64,000 bases of DNA from Shumkonia mesophila (GTDB lineage Bacteria; Pseudomonadota; Alphaproteobacteria; Rhodospirillales; Shumkoniaceae), in the NCBI RefSeq assembly GCF_026163695.1, contig NZ_JAOTID010000002.1, positions 89,511 to 153,510 of the forward strand. The letters are read 5' to 3'. A model generated the notes under the pieces. It saw only the letters and a list, made by a program, of their open reading frames with translations, did not search any database and was not told where the DNA came from. Positions 1 to 11,340 of this stretch are shown piece after piece; the stretch's first letter is position 1; the number at the start of each line of letters is the position of its first letter. The position numbers were made by a program, and so were the translations under genes.

Positions 1-161
1 CACACCAGACGAAAACCGATCAGGGCGGCGGCGGCGTAGCCGGCCCATTCGTGAAGGTTGTCCCACTCGTCGGCCGTCAGCCACGCCACCGCGAAGCTGA
101 CGACCAGGCTCCAGTGGAACAGACGGACGACCGGGTCCCAGACCTTTACCGTCTGTTCCAT
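1..161 (-). CDS. Cytochrome b561-type membrane protein, N-terminal part only
   Basis: Only the first 53 codons are in the window; the gene runs off the left edge. The N-terminus carries the VWDPVVRLFHWSL motif and a hydrophobic first helix typical of diheme cytochrome b561 / Ni,Fe-hydrogenase-type cytochrome b subunits (CytB family). The early His in FHW is a usual heme ligand or near it. The start codon lies 4 bases after the stop of the PepSY gene, so the two are probably co-transcribed and translationally coupled. This pairing with a PepSY protein and a divergent two-component system is common in Proteobacteria. A role in inner-membrane electron transfer is inferred from the family. Confidence 0.8.
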   Translation of the reverse strand, partial: MEQTVKVWDPVVRLFHWSLVVSFAVAWLTADEWDNLHEWAGYAAAALIGFRLV

Positions 162-165
162 CGGA

Positions 166-438
166 TCAACCCTCGACCTTTACCTTTACCGTTTCCAACG
201 TCTTCGGGTCGAAGTAGGCTTCGACGCGATGTCCCTTGTCGTCGATGGCGTAGGCCTCGTAGCAGCCGTCTTCGGTCTTGAGCTTCTTCACGTTCCAGCC
301 GGCGGCCTGCAATTTCTGCTGAAGGGCTTCGCGAGGCTGCCATTCCGCCATCGGGACGGTGCAGCGGTCGGCGGCGACGGCGGCGCCGGTTCCCAAGGTT
401 GCGAAGGCGAAGGCCGTGGCGACGAGGGTGCGGGTCAT
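166..438 (-). CDS. Secreted PepSY-domain protein
   Basis: This 90-residue protein has an N-terminal signal peptide (MTRTLVATAFAFATLGTGAAVA, cleaved near residue 22) and then a single PepSY-like domain. The domain includes the W-x-V-K-K-L-K-x-E-D-G-C-Y-E segment followed by a Y-F-D-P-K-T-L turn. It should be periplasmic. It is followed 4 bases downstream by the cytochrome b gene and is divergent from a response regulator gene. In related loci the PepSY/cytochrome pair is the likely target of the neighbouring two-component system; that link is inferred here. The exact biochemical role is unknown. Confidence 0.85.
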   Translation of the reverse strand: MTRTLVATAFAFATLGTGAAVAADRCTVPMAEWQPREALQQKLQAAGWNVKKLKTEDGCYEAYAIDDKGHRVEAYFDPKTLETVKVKVEG

Positions 439-521
439 GGGTTGGGCTCCATTTCAATGATTGCGATGGGGCAAACATAAAGATCCCGCCTGACGTGAAC
501 CTTAAGCGGCGGCCCTTCGGG

Positions 522-538
522 CTTCAGCTTGGCTTCAG
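522..538. promoter_or_regulatory. Candidate OmpR-type operator (CTTCAG direct repeat, 11-bp period)
   Basis: In the divergent intergenic region between the PepSY gene and the response regulator, CTTCAG occurs at 522-527 and again at 533-538. The 11-bp centre-to-centre spacing is the one expected for tandem binding of an OmpR/PhoB-family dimer. It lies about 60 bases upstream of the regulator start. Autoregulation and control of the divergent pair are inferred. Confidence 0.4.
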
Positions 539-596
539 GTCCGCAGGTCACAAAAGACGAAGCCTAACGGCATCGGGAAGGCAGCTCAGGCAGGCC

Positions 597-1256
597 ATGC
601 GCATTCTCTTGATTGAAGACGACGAGGCGCTGGGACGCGCGGTGGCGGAACAGGTGGCGGCGGACGGTCACGCGGTCGACCGGGTGACCTGCGTCGCCGA
701 TGCCGCCGACAGCGTGCGGGCCGTGTCCTACGATCTGGTCCTGCTCGACCTCATGCTTCCCGACGGGCGCGGCGTCGATTTCCTGCGCGGCCGGCGCGCC
801 GCCGGGGACGCCACGCCGGTCATCATCCTGACCGCCCGCGACCAGATCACCGATCGTATCGCCGGCCTCAACGCCGGGGCCGACGACTACTTGGTGAAGC
901 CCTTCGACCTGTCCGAACTTTCCGCCCGCATCGCCGCCGTCGCCAGGCGCTACAGCGGCAACCCCAATCCGCTGGTGGCGCTGGGCGACCTGGACATCGA
1001 TCTTGCCTCGCGCGCCGTCTACCGGGCCGGTCGGCCGGTCGACCTGACGGCCAAGGAATGGGCGATTTTCGAGGCCCTGATCCAGCGGCCGGGCGCCATC
1101 CTCTCCAAACGGCAGCTCGAAGAGCGCCTCTACGATTTCGGCGCCGAAATCGAAAGCAACACCATCGAGGTTCACGTCAGCCGCCTGCGCAAGAAGCTGG
1201 ACCGAAAGGTCATCGAGACGGTACGCGGCATGGGCTATCGATTGGGCCGGCCATGA
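597..1256 (+). CDS. OmpR/PhoB-family response regulator
   Basis: A 219-residue two-domain regulator. The N-terminal receiver domain (about 1-115) has the acidic pair E7-D8-D9 in LIEDDEA, the phospho-acceptor D51 in LLDLMLPDG, a conserved T/A switch region (IILTARD) and the conserved K in LVKPFDL. The C-terminal winged-helix domain (about 125-219) ends with the typical EVHVSRLRKKL...GMGYRLG signature. The start at 597 is preferred because it gives the family's normal N-terminus; the reading frame is open further upstream. The stop overlaps the start of the histidine kinase by 4 bases (ATGA), so the two are translationally coupled. Confidence 0.93.
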   Translation: MRILLIEDDEALGRAVAEQVAADGHAVDRVTCVADAADSVRAVSYDLVLLDLMLPDGRGVDFLRGRRAAGDATPVIILTARDQITDRIAGLNAGADDYLVKPFDLSELSARIAAVARRYSGNPNPLVALGDLDIDLASRAVYRAGRPVDLTAKEWAIFEALIQRPGAILSKRQLEERLYDFGAEIESNTIEVHVSRLRKKLDRKVIETVRGMGYRLGRP

Positions 1257-2581
1257 GCGGCAGGGCCAGTCTGCAGCGACGGCTCGGCGTCGGCCTCGCA
1301 GCCGGGGTCACCCTGATGTGGCTGGCCGCCACGATGGCGGCGGGCATCGTGGTGCGCCACGAACTCGACGAAGCGTTCGACAGCGCGTTGCAGGAAACTG
1401 CGCAGCGGCTTCTGCCGCTGGCGGTCATTGGCATCATCGAGCGCGACAGCGACACCGAGCAGGCGGTGGCGGCCTTGGGAAAGCACGAGGAATTCCTGAC
1501 CTATCTGGTCCGCGACAAGTCGGGACGCATCCTTTTGCACTCGCACGACGCCGATCTTGAAAAGTTTCCAGCCGAGCCCTCGCACGGCTTCCGCCAGACC
1601 GCTTCCCATCGCATCTACGGCGAGGCGGCGGTCAGCGGCACCATCTTCATCCAGGTGGCGGAGCCGCTTGCCCACCGGCGGTTGGCCGCGATCGAGGCGT
1701 CGGTGGCGCTGTTCCTGCCGCTCCTCTTCCTGGTGCCGGTCAGCCTGCTCGGCGTCTGGATTTTCGTGCGCCGCAGCATGCGTCCGGTCATCGGCCTGAA
1801 AGAGGAAATCGAAGCGCGCAGCGGCGCCGACCTGTCGCCCCTTGTGGCCCGCGCGCTTCCCGCCGAGATCGGTTCCATCGCCGACTCGGTAAACCGGCTG
1901 ATGGAACGCGTACGCCGGACCCTGGAAACGGAACGCAGCTTCACCGCCAACAGCGCCCACGAGCTCAGGACCCCGATCGCCGCCACGCTGGCCCAGACCC
2001 AGCGTCTGATCGCCGAGGCGCCGGAGGGGCCGGTGCGGGAACGCGCCCGCCGCATCGAAGGTTCGCTGCACGACCTGACACGGCTGTCGGAAAAGCTGAT
2101 GCAACTGGCCAAGGCCGAGGGCAGCGCGCTGCTGTCGGAACGGCCGCAGGACCTGACCGGCGTTCTCGTCCACGTCCTCGACGAGTTCCGAGGCAAGGGG
2201 GACGAGCCGCAGCGGCTTCGCCTGGCCCTGCCGGCGGGGACCACCCTGATGTCGGCCATGGATGCCGACGCCTTTGGCGTCCTCATGCGCAACCTCATCG
2301 AGAACGCCCTCACGCACGGCGAGCCGGGCCGGCCCGTCGACGTTGTGGTTGCGGACGGTACCACGATCCGGATCGTCAACGACGGTCCGGTCGTACCGTC
2401 CGACGTCCTGGCCCGATTAAAGGAGCGCTTCGAACGCGGCGCCACCAGGGCCAAGGGGGCGGGCCTCGGCCTGGCGATCGCCGAAGCCATCGCCACCGGC
2501 GCCGGGGGCAAGTTGCTGCTGCTTTCCCCCGCCAGCGGCCGGCAGGGCGGCTTCGAGGCCGTGGTCAGGCTGCCGGTGTAG
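1253..2581 (+). CDS. Two-component sensor histidine kinase
   Basis: A 442-residue membrane kinase. It has an N-terminal transmembrane helix (about 13-33), a periplasmic domain of roughly 120 residues, a second helix (about 155-178) and a HAMP-like linker. The dimerisation/phosphoacceptor helix carries H236 in SAHELRTP. The HATPase domain has the N-box NLIENALTHG and a glycine box GAGLGLAIAEA. The kinase domain is slightly compact, resembling QseC/PmrB-type kinases. It overlaps the response regulator by 4 bases and is its obvious partner. The signal is not deducible; the divergent PepSY/cytochrome pair suggests envelope redox or metal stress. Confidence 0.92.
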   Translation: MSGRASLQRRLGVGLAAGVTLMWLAATMAAGIVVRHELDEAFDSALQETAQRLLPLAVIGIIERDSDTEQAVAALGKHEEFLTYLVRDKSGRILLHSHDADLEKFPAEPSHGFRQTASHRIYGEAAVSGTIFIQVAEPLAHRRLAAIEASVALFLPLLFLVPVSLLGVWIFVRRSMRPVIGLKEEIEARSGADLSPLVARALPAEIGSIADSVNRLMERVRRTLETERSFTANSAHELRTPIAATLAQTQRLIAEAPEGPVRERARRIEGSLHDLTRLSEKLMQLAKAEGSALLSERPQDLTGVLVHVLDEFRGKGDEPQRLRLALPAGTTLMSAMDADAFGVLMRNLIENALTHGEPGRPVDVVVADGTTIRIVNDGPVVPSDVLARLKERFERGATRAKGAGLGLAIAEAIATGAGGKLLLLSPASGRQGGFEAVVRLPV

Positions 2582-2583
2582 GC

Positions 2584-2608
2584 AAAAAAAGGGGGGCCAA
2601 GGCCCCCC
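2584..2608 (-). terminator. Intrinsic terminator of nrdJ
   Basis: A perfect G6CC/GGC6 hairpin at 2591-2608 is followed, on the minus strand, by seven T residues (2590-2584). This is the correct orientation to end the nrdJ transcript. It sits directly after the histidine kinase stop, so it also separates the two convergent genes. Confidence 0.85.
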
Positions 2609-2633
2609 AGCTGCCCCTTGACTTCCCGTCGTA

Positions 2634-6308
<3,675 letters not shown>

Positions 6309-6774
6309 AACTCCCCCTACTGCGCGCATGGCCGTCAAATTGTGCGTTATGTAGGCTCCGGACCCTCCACCGGAGCGGCAGCCACCAGACCCCCCGTCGT
6401 GTTAACCACAACAAATGGTGGGGTCGGCGGTGACGCAGAACAAAATGTAGACGAGAGCGGTTCTCATCGCAACTACATTTCGTGCCTGAAACGGAGAAAA
6501 AGGACTGGATCTGGTATACGTTTTTGGATAAAGGCGCCGCCGACGGGCGGCGGCGCGGGGGATTCCCGGGCCTGGCGGGCGAATCGGCGCGACGTCGCCG
6601 GCTGACCGGTCCGCGACCCCCGCCGAAGCGGGCCTTGGCCGGTCCGCCGCGGGCTGGACGGCGGCCATCCCAAGTGCCATATTGGCCGCGCCGGCCGGGC
6701 GGTCGGCCCGTCCTTCGCCGCGGGCGGGGGCGAGGTTCAAATCAGACCGAAAGCGGATACTGCCCTTGATTACG
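6309..6774. other. 466-bp intergenic region between nrdJ and the NDUFA12 gene
   Basis: This region holds the divergent promoters of nrdJ and the NDUFA12-mlaD cluster; no supported gene is seen. Two structures stand out. An inverted repeat AAATGTAG (6444-6451) / CTACATTT (6473-6480) surrounds a smaller GAGA/TTCTC palindrome. A GC-rich hairpin, GCGCCGCC/GGCGGCGC, lies at 6534-6556. The first lies on the nrdJ side and could be a regulator site. It does not match the NrdR box or an alphaproteobacterial LexA box well enough to be named. Confidence 0.5.
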
Positions 6775-7158
6775 ATGGGAACGATTTTCTCGACGTTGTT
6801 CGGCAGCCGGCTGGTCGGGACCGACGAATTCGGCAATCGCTATTACCAGGCCAGGCGCGGCCGCCGGTATGGGCGCGAGCGCCGGTGGGTGATCTACAAG
6901 GGCGGGGACGAGGCCTCGAAGGTGCCGTCGGAATGGCACGCTTGGCTGCACCACACCGTCGCCGAACCGCTGACCGAAAAGGCGGCCCTGGCACGGCCGT
7001 GGCAGAAGGAACACCAACCCAACCTCACCGGCACCGAGCGGGCCTATCGGCCGAGCGGCCACGAACTGGCGGCGCGGCACCATGCGCCGGCGACCGGCGA
7101 TTACGAGGCATGGTCGCCGGACGGCGGCCTGGCGGACGAACCGGCACGCGGACAATGA
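6775..7158 (+). CDS. NDUFA12-family accessory subunit of NADH:ubiquinone oxidoreductase
   Basis: A 127-residue homologue of mitochondrial NDUFA12 (B17.2). The core runs from LVGTDEFGNRYYQ through RRWVIYKG and VPSEWHAWLHH to EPL, the region that identifies the family. The C-terminus (about 85-127) is rich in charged residues and Pro, and is more variable. In Alphaproteobacteria this complex I subunit is encoded outside the nuo operon, as here, next to mlaD and DUF2155. The start at 6775 gives the standard N-terminus MGTIFSTLFG; the frame is open further upstream. The stop overlaps the next gene by 4 bases. Confidence 0.92.
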   Translation: MGTIFSTLFGSRLVGTDEFGNRYYQARRGRRYGRERRWVIYKGGDEASKVPSEWHAWLHHTVAEPLTEKAALARPWQKEHQPNLTGTERAYRPSGHELAARHHAPATGDYEAWSPDGGLADEPARGQ

Positions 7159-7640
7159 GGCAATCGGTCAAGGAAGTGGCGGTGGGCGGCGTCGTTTTCG
7201 CCGCTTTCGCGGCCATCGTCGTGTTTTCCTTCGCCGCCCGCGACATGGCGGCGCGGGCCACCGAGACCGGCTATGACCTGACGGCGACGTTCAATCGCAT
7301 CGACGGCCTGGCGGTGGGCAGTTCGGTTCGCCTGGGCGGCGTCCAGATCGGCGCCGTCAAGTCGTTGAGCCTGGACAAGCACTTCCGCGCCGTTGCCCTT
7401 CTGCACGTGGACACCGACGTCGCGCTGCCGGCCGATACCTCGATCGCCATCCATACCGACGGCCTGTTCGGCAGCAAGTACCTCGAACTCGAACCCGGCG
7501 GCGACCCGGAGCCGTTCAAGAACGGCGATTCCATCCAGTTCACCCAGGACGCGCTTCTGGTCGGCGACCTTCTGGACCTGATCATCGCCCAGGGCCGGGC
7601 GCGGCTGTCGGCGGACAAAGAGAAAAAGGCGGCGCCGTGA
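7155..7640 (+). CDS. mlaD: MCE-domain lipid-transport protein, MlaD family (first copy)
   Basis: A 161-residue protein with one N-terminal membrane anchor (about 8-28) and one MCE domain (about 38-118) containing GLAVGSSVRLGGVQIGAV and the DGLFGSKYLELEPGG segment. MlaD proteins form hexameric rings in the periplasm that carry phospholipids between the inner and outer membranes. The gene overlaps NDUFA12 by 4 bases and is followed 33 bases later by a second MCE gene. MlaE/MlaF permease and ATPase genes are not in this window, so the rest of the transporter must be elsewhere. Confidence 0.9.
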   Translation: MRQSVKEVAVGGVVFAAFAAIVVFSFAARDMAARATETGYDLTATFNRIDGLAVGSSVRLGGVQIGAVKSLSLDKHFRAVALLHVDTDVALPADTSIAIHTDGLFGSKYLELEPGGDPEPFKNGDSIQFTQDALLVGDLLDLIIAQGRARLSADKEKKAAP

Positions 7641-7673
7641 CGGCGCGTCCGCCTGGAAAGAAAGGGCCAACCC

Positions 7674-8132
7674 ATGGGTAGAAACCTGATCGAAACCGTG
7701 ATGGGCGCCGTCGTGCTGCTGGTGGCCGGCCTGTTCGTGTTTTTCGCCTACGACCTGGCCCAGGTCGAAACGGCCCGGGGCTACGAGGTCAAGGCCAATT
7801 TCCTGAGGATCGGCGGCCTGACGCGCGGCAGCGACGTGCGCATCAGCGGCATCAAGGTGGGTACCGTGCTGGATGCCCGCCTCGATCCCGCCACCTTCGA
7901 CGCGGTGGTGACGCTGGCCATGATTCCCGATGTCAAGCTGCCGGCCGACACCCAGGCCAGCATCGACAGCGACGGATTGCTCGGCGGCAAGTACGTGCGC
8001 CTGGAGCCCGGCCAGGCGGCCGAGCGCATCGCCGACGGCGGCACCATCGCCAAGACCAAGGACTACCGCTCGCTGGAGGATCAGGTGGGCGAGATCATCT
8101 TCCTGGCTACCGGTGGCGAAACCAAGAAATAG
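7674..8132 (+). CDS. mlaD: MCE-domain lipid-transport protein, MlaD family (second copy)
   Basis: A 152-residue paralogue of the preceding gene. It has an N-terminal helix (about 8-27) and an MCE domain with GLTRGSDVRISGIKVGTV and DGLLGGKYVRLEPG. It ends with YRSLEDQVGEIIFLA, a tail usual for single-domain MlaD in this lineage, and this copy looks closest to canonical MlaD. The sequence differs clearly from the first copy, so this is an old duplication rather than a recent one. The two could form a mixed ring or two separate rings. The methyltransferase gene begins at the base after its stop codon. Confidence 0.9.
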   Translation: MGRNLIETVMGAVVLLVAGLFVFFAYDLAQVETARGYEVKANFLRIGGLTRGSDVRISGIKVGTVLDARLDPATFDAVVTLAMIPDVKLPADTQASIDSDGLLGGKYVRLEPGQAAERIADGGTIAKTKDYRSLEDQVGEIIFLATGGETKK

Positions 8133-8900
8133 ATGACCCGGCATTCCGTCGTTCCCGGCCAATCCTGGACGCCCGAGGGATACGCGCGCAATGCCGGATT
8201 CGTGGCGGCGTTGGGAGAGCCGGTCGTTACCCTGCTGGCACCGCGTCCGGGCGAGCGCATTCTTGACGTCGGATGCGGCGACGGTGTCCTGACCGCCAAG
8301 CTGGCCGCAATCGGCGCCGATGTCGTCGGCATCGACGCCAGCCCCGAATTGGTTAAGGCGGCCCAGGATCGTGGCCTCGACGCCCGCCTGCTGGATGCCC
8401 ACAGCATGGCCTTCGAACAGGAATTCGACGCCGTCTTCAGCAATGCCGCCCTTCACTGGATGGCCGATCCGGCCCGCGTCGTCGCCAACGTCTTCCGGGG
8501 GCTGAGGCCGGGCGGCCGCTTCGTCGGGGAATTCGGCGGCAAGGGCAACGTCAGGCTGATCACCGAAGCGCTGCTGGCCGCGCTGGCGCGGCGCGGGGTA
8601 GACGACCGCCGGGCCTTTCCCTGGTACTTTCCGGACGCCGAAGACTTCTCCGGCCTTCTGCGGCGGAGCGGATTCACGATCGAGCGGATGGAATTGTTCG
8701 AGCGGCCGACCCCGTTGCCGACCGCCATCGAGGGATGGCTGGCGACCTTCGGCGGGCCGTTCCTGGGCCGCATCGCCGAAGCCGAGCGTCCGGGGCTGGT
8801 TACCGAAGTGGTGGGCGATCTGGCGCCCAGGCTGCGCGACGCGGACGGCGTCTGGCGGGCCGACTATGTCCGTCTTCGATTTGCCGCAATCCGCCCCTAG
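8133..8900 (+). CDS. Class I SAM-dependent methyltransferase
   Basis: A 255-residue Rossmann-fold methyltransferase. Motif I is ILDVGCGDG with an acidic motif II around GIDASPEL. FDAVFSNAALHWM matches the motif IV/post-IV region of trans-aconitate- and ubiquinone-type small-molecule methyltransferases. The C-terminal third has the helical cap seen in that group. The gene starts immediately after the mlaD stop with no gap, so it is translationally coupled to the lipid-transport genes. The substrate cannot be told from sequence; a trans-aconitate-like or lipid substrate are both possible. Confidence 0.85.
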   Translation: MTRHSVVPGQSWTPEGYARNAGFVAALGEPVVTLLAPRPGERILDVGCGDGVLTAKLAAIGADVVGIDASPELVKAAQDRGLDARLLDAHSMAFEQEFDAVFSNAALHWMADPARVVANVFRGLRPGGRFVGEFGGKGNVRLITEALLAALARRGVDDRRAFPWYFPDAEDFSGLLRRSGFTIERMELFERPTPLPTAIEGWLATFGGPFLGRIAEAERPGLVTEVVGDLAPRLRDADGVWRADYVRLRFAAIRP

Positions 8901-8975
8901 CTATGGGGTGGTTGTCGGCGCCTGGGCGCCGGTGCTAATACCGGTGCCAGCTTGGAAACGGGGAATCGGCAAGGC

Positions 8976-9389
8976 ATGGTCAATCGCGCAATCGTGGCGG
9001 GACTTCTGACGGCGGGCCTGATGCTCCCGGCTTCGGCCCGGGCCGAGACCTATAACACGGCGGTCCTTCAGGGACTGGACAAGGTGACGGCGCGGGTTAC
9101 CAAGCTGGAGGCGCCGGTCGGCGAAGTGGTGCGCTTCGGGACGCTCGAAATCATCGCCCGCACCTGCGAGAAGCGGCCGCCCGAGGAGCCGCCGGAGAGC
9201 GCCTCGTTCCTCGACATCTGGGAAGTCCGGCCGGGCGAGGCGGCGGTCAGCATCTTCCGCGGCTGGATGTTCGCCTCCAGCCCGGCGCTGTCGGCCATGG
9301 AGCACCCGGTCTATGACGTCTGGGTGGTCGACTGCCACAAGACCGAGTCGAGCGCCGAACCGACATCGCCTTCCGGCAAGTCTCCGTAG
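8976..9389 (+). CDS. DUF2155 periplasmic protein
   Basis: A 137-residue protein with a signal peptide (about 1-20, ending ASARA) and a DUF2155 domain: LQGLDKVTARVTKLEAPVG, FGTLEIIARTC, and a C-terminal YDVWVVDC segment. The two Cys residues could form a disulfide. Function is unknown, but the gene is conserved next to aat-accC-accB and NDUFA12 in Rhodospirillales. ATG at 8976 is preferred over an in-frame TTG at 8952 because it puts the signal peptide at the N-terminus. The last 79 bases overlap the 3' end of the convergent aat gene. Confidence 0.85.
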   Translation: MVNRAIVAGLLTAGLMLPASARAETYNTAVLQGLDKVTARVTKLEAPVGEVVRFGTLEIIARTCEKRPPEEPPESASFLDIWEVRPGEAAVSIFRGWMFASSPALSAMEHPVYDVWVVDCHKTESSAEPTSPSGKSP

Positions 9390-9997
9390 AAACGGGCGTC
9401 GACGGCCAGCGCCGTCTCCAGCCTGCGGCGATAGGCGCGGGCCGGAACTTCCTCGACGCCGAAGCGGGCCAGGTGCTCGGTGACGAACTGCACGTCGAGC
9501 AGCACGTATCCGCCCAGCCGCAGGCGCGCCACCAGGTGGACGAGGGCCACCTTGCTGGCGTCGCGCACCCGCGAGAACATACTTTCCCCGAAAAAGGCGC
9601 CGCCCAGGGCCACGCCGTACAGGCCGCCGACGAGTTGTTCTCCCTGCCAGCATTCGACGGAATGGGCGAAACCCCGTTGGTGGAGCGCGGTGTAGGCCGC
9701 GACGATCGGCTCGTTGATCCAGGTTTCCGGATGGCCGGGCCGGGGCTCGGCGCAGGCCCGCATCACCGCCTCGAAGGCGGTGTCGCAGCGCACCGCGAAA
9801 AGGCCGCGCCGGACGGTCTTGCGCAGGCTGTGCGGCACGTGGAACCGCTCGATCGGCAGCACGCCGCGCAGCCTGGGCTCGACCCAGAAGACGCTTCGCG
9901 CCCGGCGGCTTTCGGCCATCGGGAAGACGCCCGCCGCATAGGCGCGCAGCAAAAGATCGGGAGTCAGTTCGAGATCGCTGTCGTCGGACCCGCTCAT
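9311..9997 (-). CDS. aat: Leucyl/phenylalanyl-tRNA--protein transferase
   Basis: A 228-residue enzyme that adds Leu or Phe to the N-terminal Arg or Lys of proteins, marking them for ClpAP (N-degron pathway). The N-terminus LTPDLLLRAYAAGVFPM, then FWVEPRLRGVLPIERFHVP, TWINEPIVAAYTALH, GFAHSVECW, GGLYGVALGGAFFGESMF and LLDVQFVTEHLARFG are all family signatures. Length matches the family. The start overlaps the accC stop by 4 bases, so aat is the last gene of an accB-accC-aat operon. The 3' end overlaps the convergent DUF2155 gene. Confidence 0.95.
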   Translation of the reverse strand: MSGSDDSDLELTPDLLLRAYAAGVFPMAESRRARSVFWVEPRLRGVLPIERFHVPHSLRKTVRRGLFAVRCDTAFEAVMRACAEPRPGHPETWINEPIVAAYTALHQRGFAHSVECWQGEQLVGGLYGVALGGAFFGESMFSRVRDASKVALVHLVARLRLGGYVLLDVQFVTEHLARFGVEEVPARAYRRRLETALAVDARFYGDLPEGDVGSALDSVLWQSTTQTS

Positions 9998-11334
9998 TGC
10001 CCCCCGACAAACCGCTCCAGCCAACGGTTGTCGTACTCGCCGTTGATGAAGTCGGGTTCGGCGAGCAGGCGCTGATGCAGGGGAATCGTCGTCTCCAGGC
10101 CGTCGATGACGAATTCCTCGAGCGCGCGGCGCAAACGCATCAGGCACTCGTTGCGGTTTGTCCCATAGACGATCAGCTTGGCGATCATGCTGTCGTAGTA
10201 GGGCGGCACCGTGTAGCCGGCGTAGAGCGCCGAATCGACCCTGACGCCCAGGCCGCCCGGCGCGTGGTAATCGCCGACCCGGCCCGGGCAGGGCAGGAAG
10301 GTCACCGGATTCTCGGCGTTGATGCGGCATTCGATGGAGTGGCCGGTGAAGCGGATGTCCTCCTGCGCGAAGCCCAATGGCGCACCGGCGGCGACGCGGA
10401 TCATCTCGCGCACCAGGTCGAGGCCCGAGATCATTTCGGTCACCGGATGCTCCACCTGCAGGCGCGTGTTCATTTCGATGAAATAGAACTCGCCGTTCTC
10501 GTAGAGGAATTCCATCGTGCCCAGGCTGCGGTAGCCGATCTTCCGGGCGGCGTCGGCGGCAATGCGGCCGATTTCGGCCCGTTGCACGTCGTTGAGGGCC
10601 GGCGAGGGGGCTTCCTCCAGGAATTTCTGGTGGCGGCGCTGCAACGAGCAGTCGCGTTCGCCCAGATGGACCACGTTGCCGTGGGCGTCGGCCAGGATCT
10701 GCACCTCGATGTGGCGCGGCGTGCGCAGGTACTTCTCGATGTAGACCTCGGGATTGCCGAACGAGTTCTCGGCCTCCTTGCGGGCCTGCTCGAAGGCGGT
10801 CTGCAGGTCGTCGGCGGTGTCGGCGACCCGCATGCCGCGGCCGCCGCCGCCGGCCGAGGCCTTGACCAGCACGGGATAGCCGATGGCGGCGGCGATGGTG
10901 CCGGCCTCGGCCAGCGATTCGACGGCGCCCGGCGAGCCGGGAACGACCGGCAGGCCGGCTTCCTTGGCGGTGGTGCGGGCGACGATCTTGTCGCCCATCA
11001 GCCGGATATGGTCGGGCGACGGGCCGATGAAGACGAAGCCGTGCTCCTCGACCATCTGGGCGAAGTCGGCATTTTCCGACAGGAAGCCGTATCCGGGATG
11101 GATGGCCTCGGCGTTGCTGATGGTCGCCGCCGACAGGATGGCGTGCGCATTGAGATAGCTTTTGGCCGGCGCCGGCGGGCCGATGCAGATGGCCTCGTCG
11201 GCCAGGCGCACGTGCATGGCGTCGGCGTCGGCCGTCGAATGGATGGCCACCGTACGGATGCCCATCTCGCGGCAGGCGCGGTGAATGCGCAGCGCGATCT
11301 CTCCGCGATTGGCGATCAGGATTTTTTCGAACAT
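9994..11334 (-). CDS. accC: Acetyl-CoA carboxylase, biotin carboxylase subunit
   Basis: A 446-residue ATP-grasp enzyme that carboxylates the biotin on AccB with bicarbonate and ATP, the first half-reaction of malonyl-CoA synthesis. The N-terminal domain begins MFEKILIANRGEIALRI; the glycine-rich ATP loop is KASAGGGGRGMRV; EMNTRLQVEHPVTE is the metal/bicarbonate region. Length is standard. It follows accB by 6 bases and overlaps aat by 4. Confidence 0.97.
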   Translation of the reverse strand: MFEKILIANRGEIALRIHRACREMGIRTVAIHSTADADAMHVRLADEAICIGPPAPAKSYLNAHAILSAATISNAEAIHPGYGFLSENADFAQMVEEHGFVFIGPSPDHIRLMGDKIVARTTAKEAGLPVVPGSPGAVESLAEAGTIAAAIGYPVLVKASAGGGGRGMRVADTADDLQTAFEQARKEAENSFGNPEVYIEKYLRTPRHIEVQILADAHGNVVHLGERDCSLQRRHQKFLEEAPSPALNDVQRAEIGRIAADAARKIGYRSLGTMEFLYENGEFYFIEMNTRLQVEHPVTEMISGLDLVREMIRVAAGAPLGFAQEDIRFTGHSIECRINAENPVTFLPCPGRVGDYHAPGGLGVRVDSALYAGYTVPPYYDSMIAKLIVYGTNRNECLMRLRRALEEFVIDGLETTIPLHQRLLAEPDFINGEYDNRWLERFVGGQ

Positions 11335-11340
11335 GCGCCG

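Noticed and set aside
6440-6480. Alphaproteobacterial LexA box (GTTCN7GTTC)
   Set aside because: Single GTTC/GAAC half-sites exist but no properly spaced pair.
6309-6774. Cobalamin riboswitch upstream of nrdJ
   Set aside because: No B12-box-like sequence was found on the minus strand. A covariance search could still reveal a divergent one.
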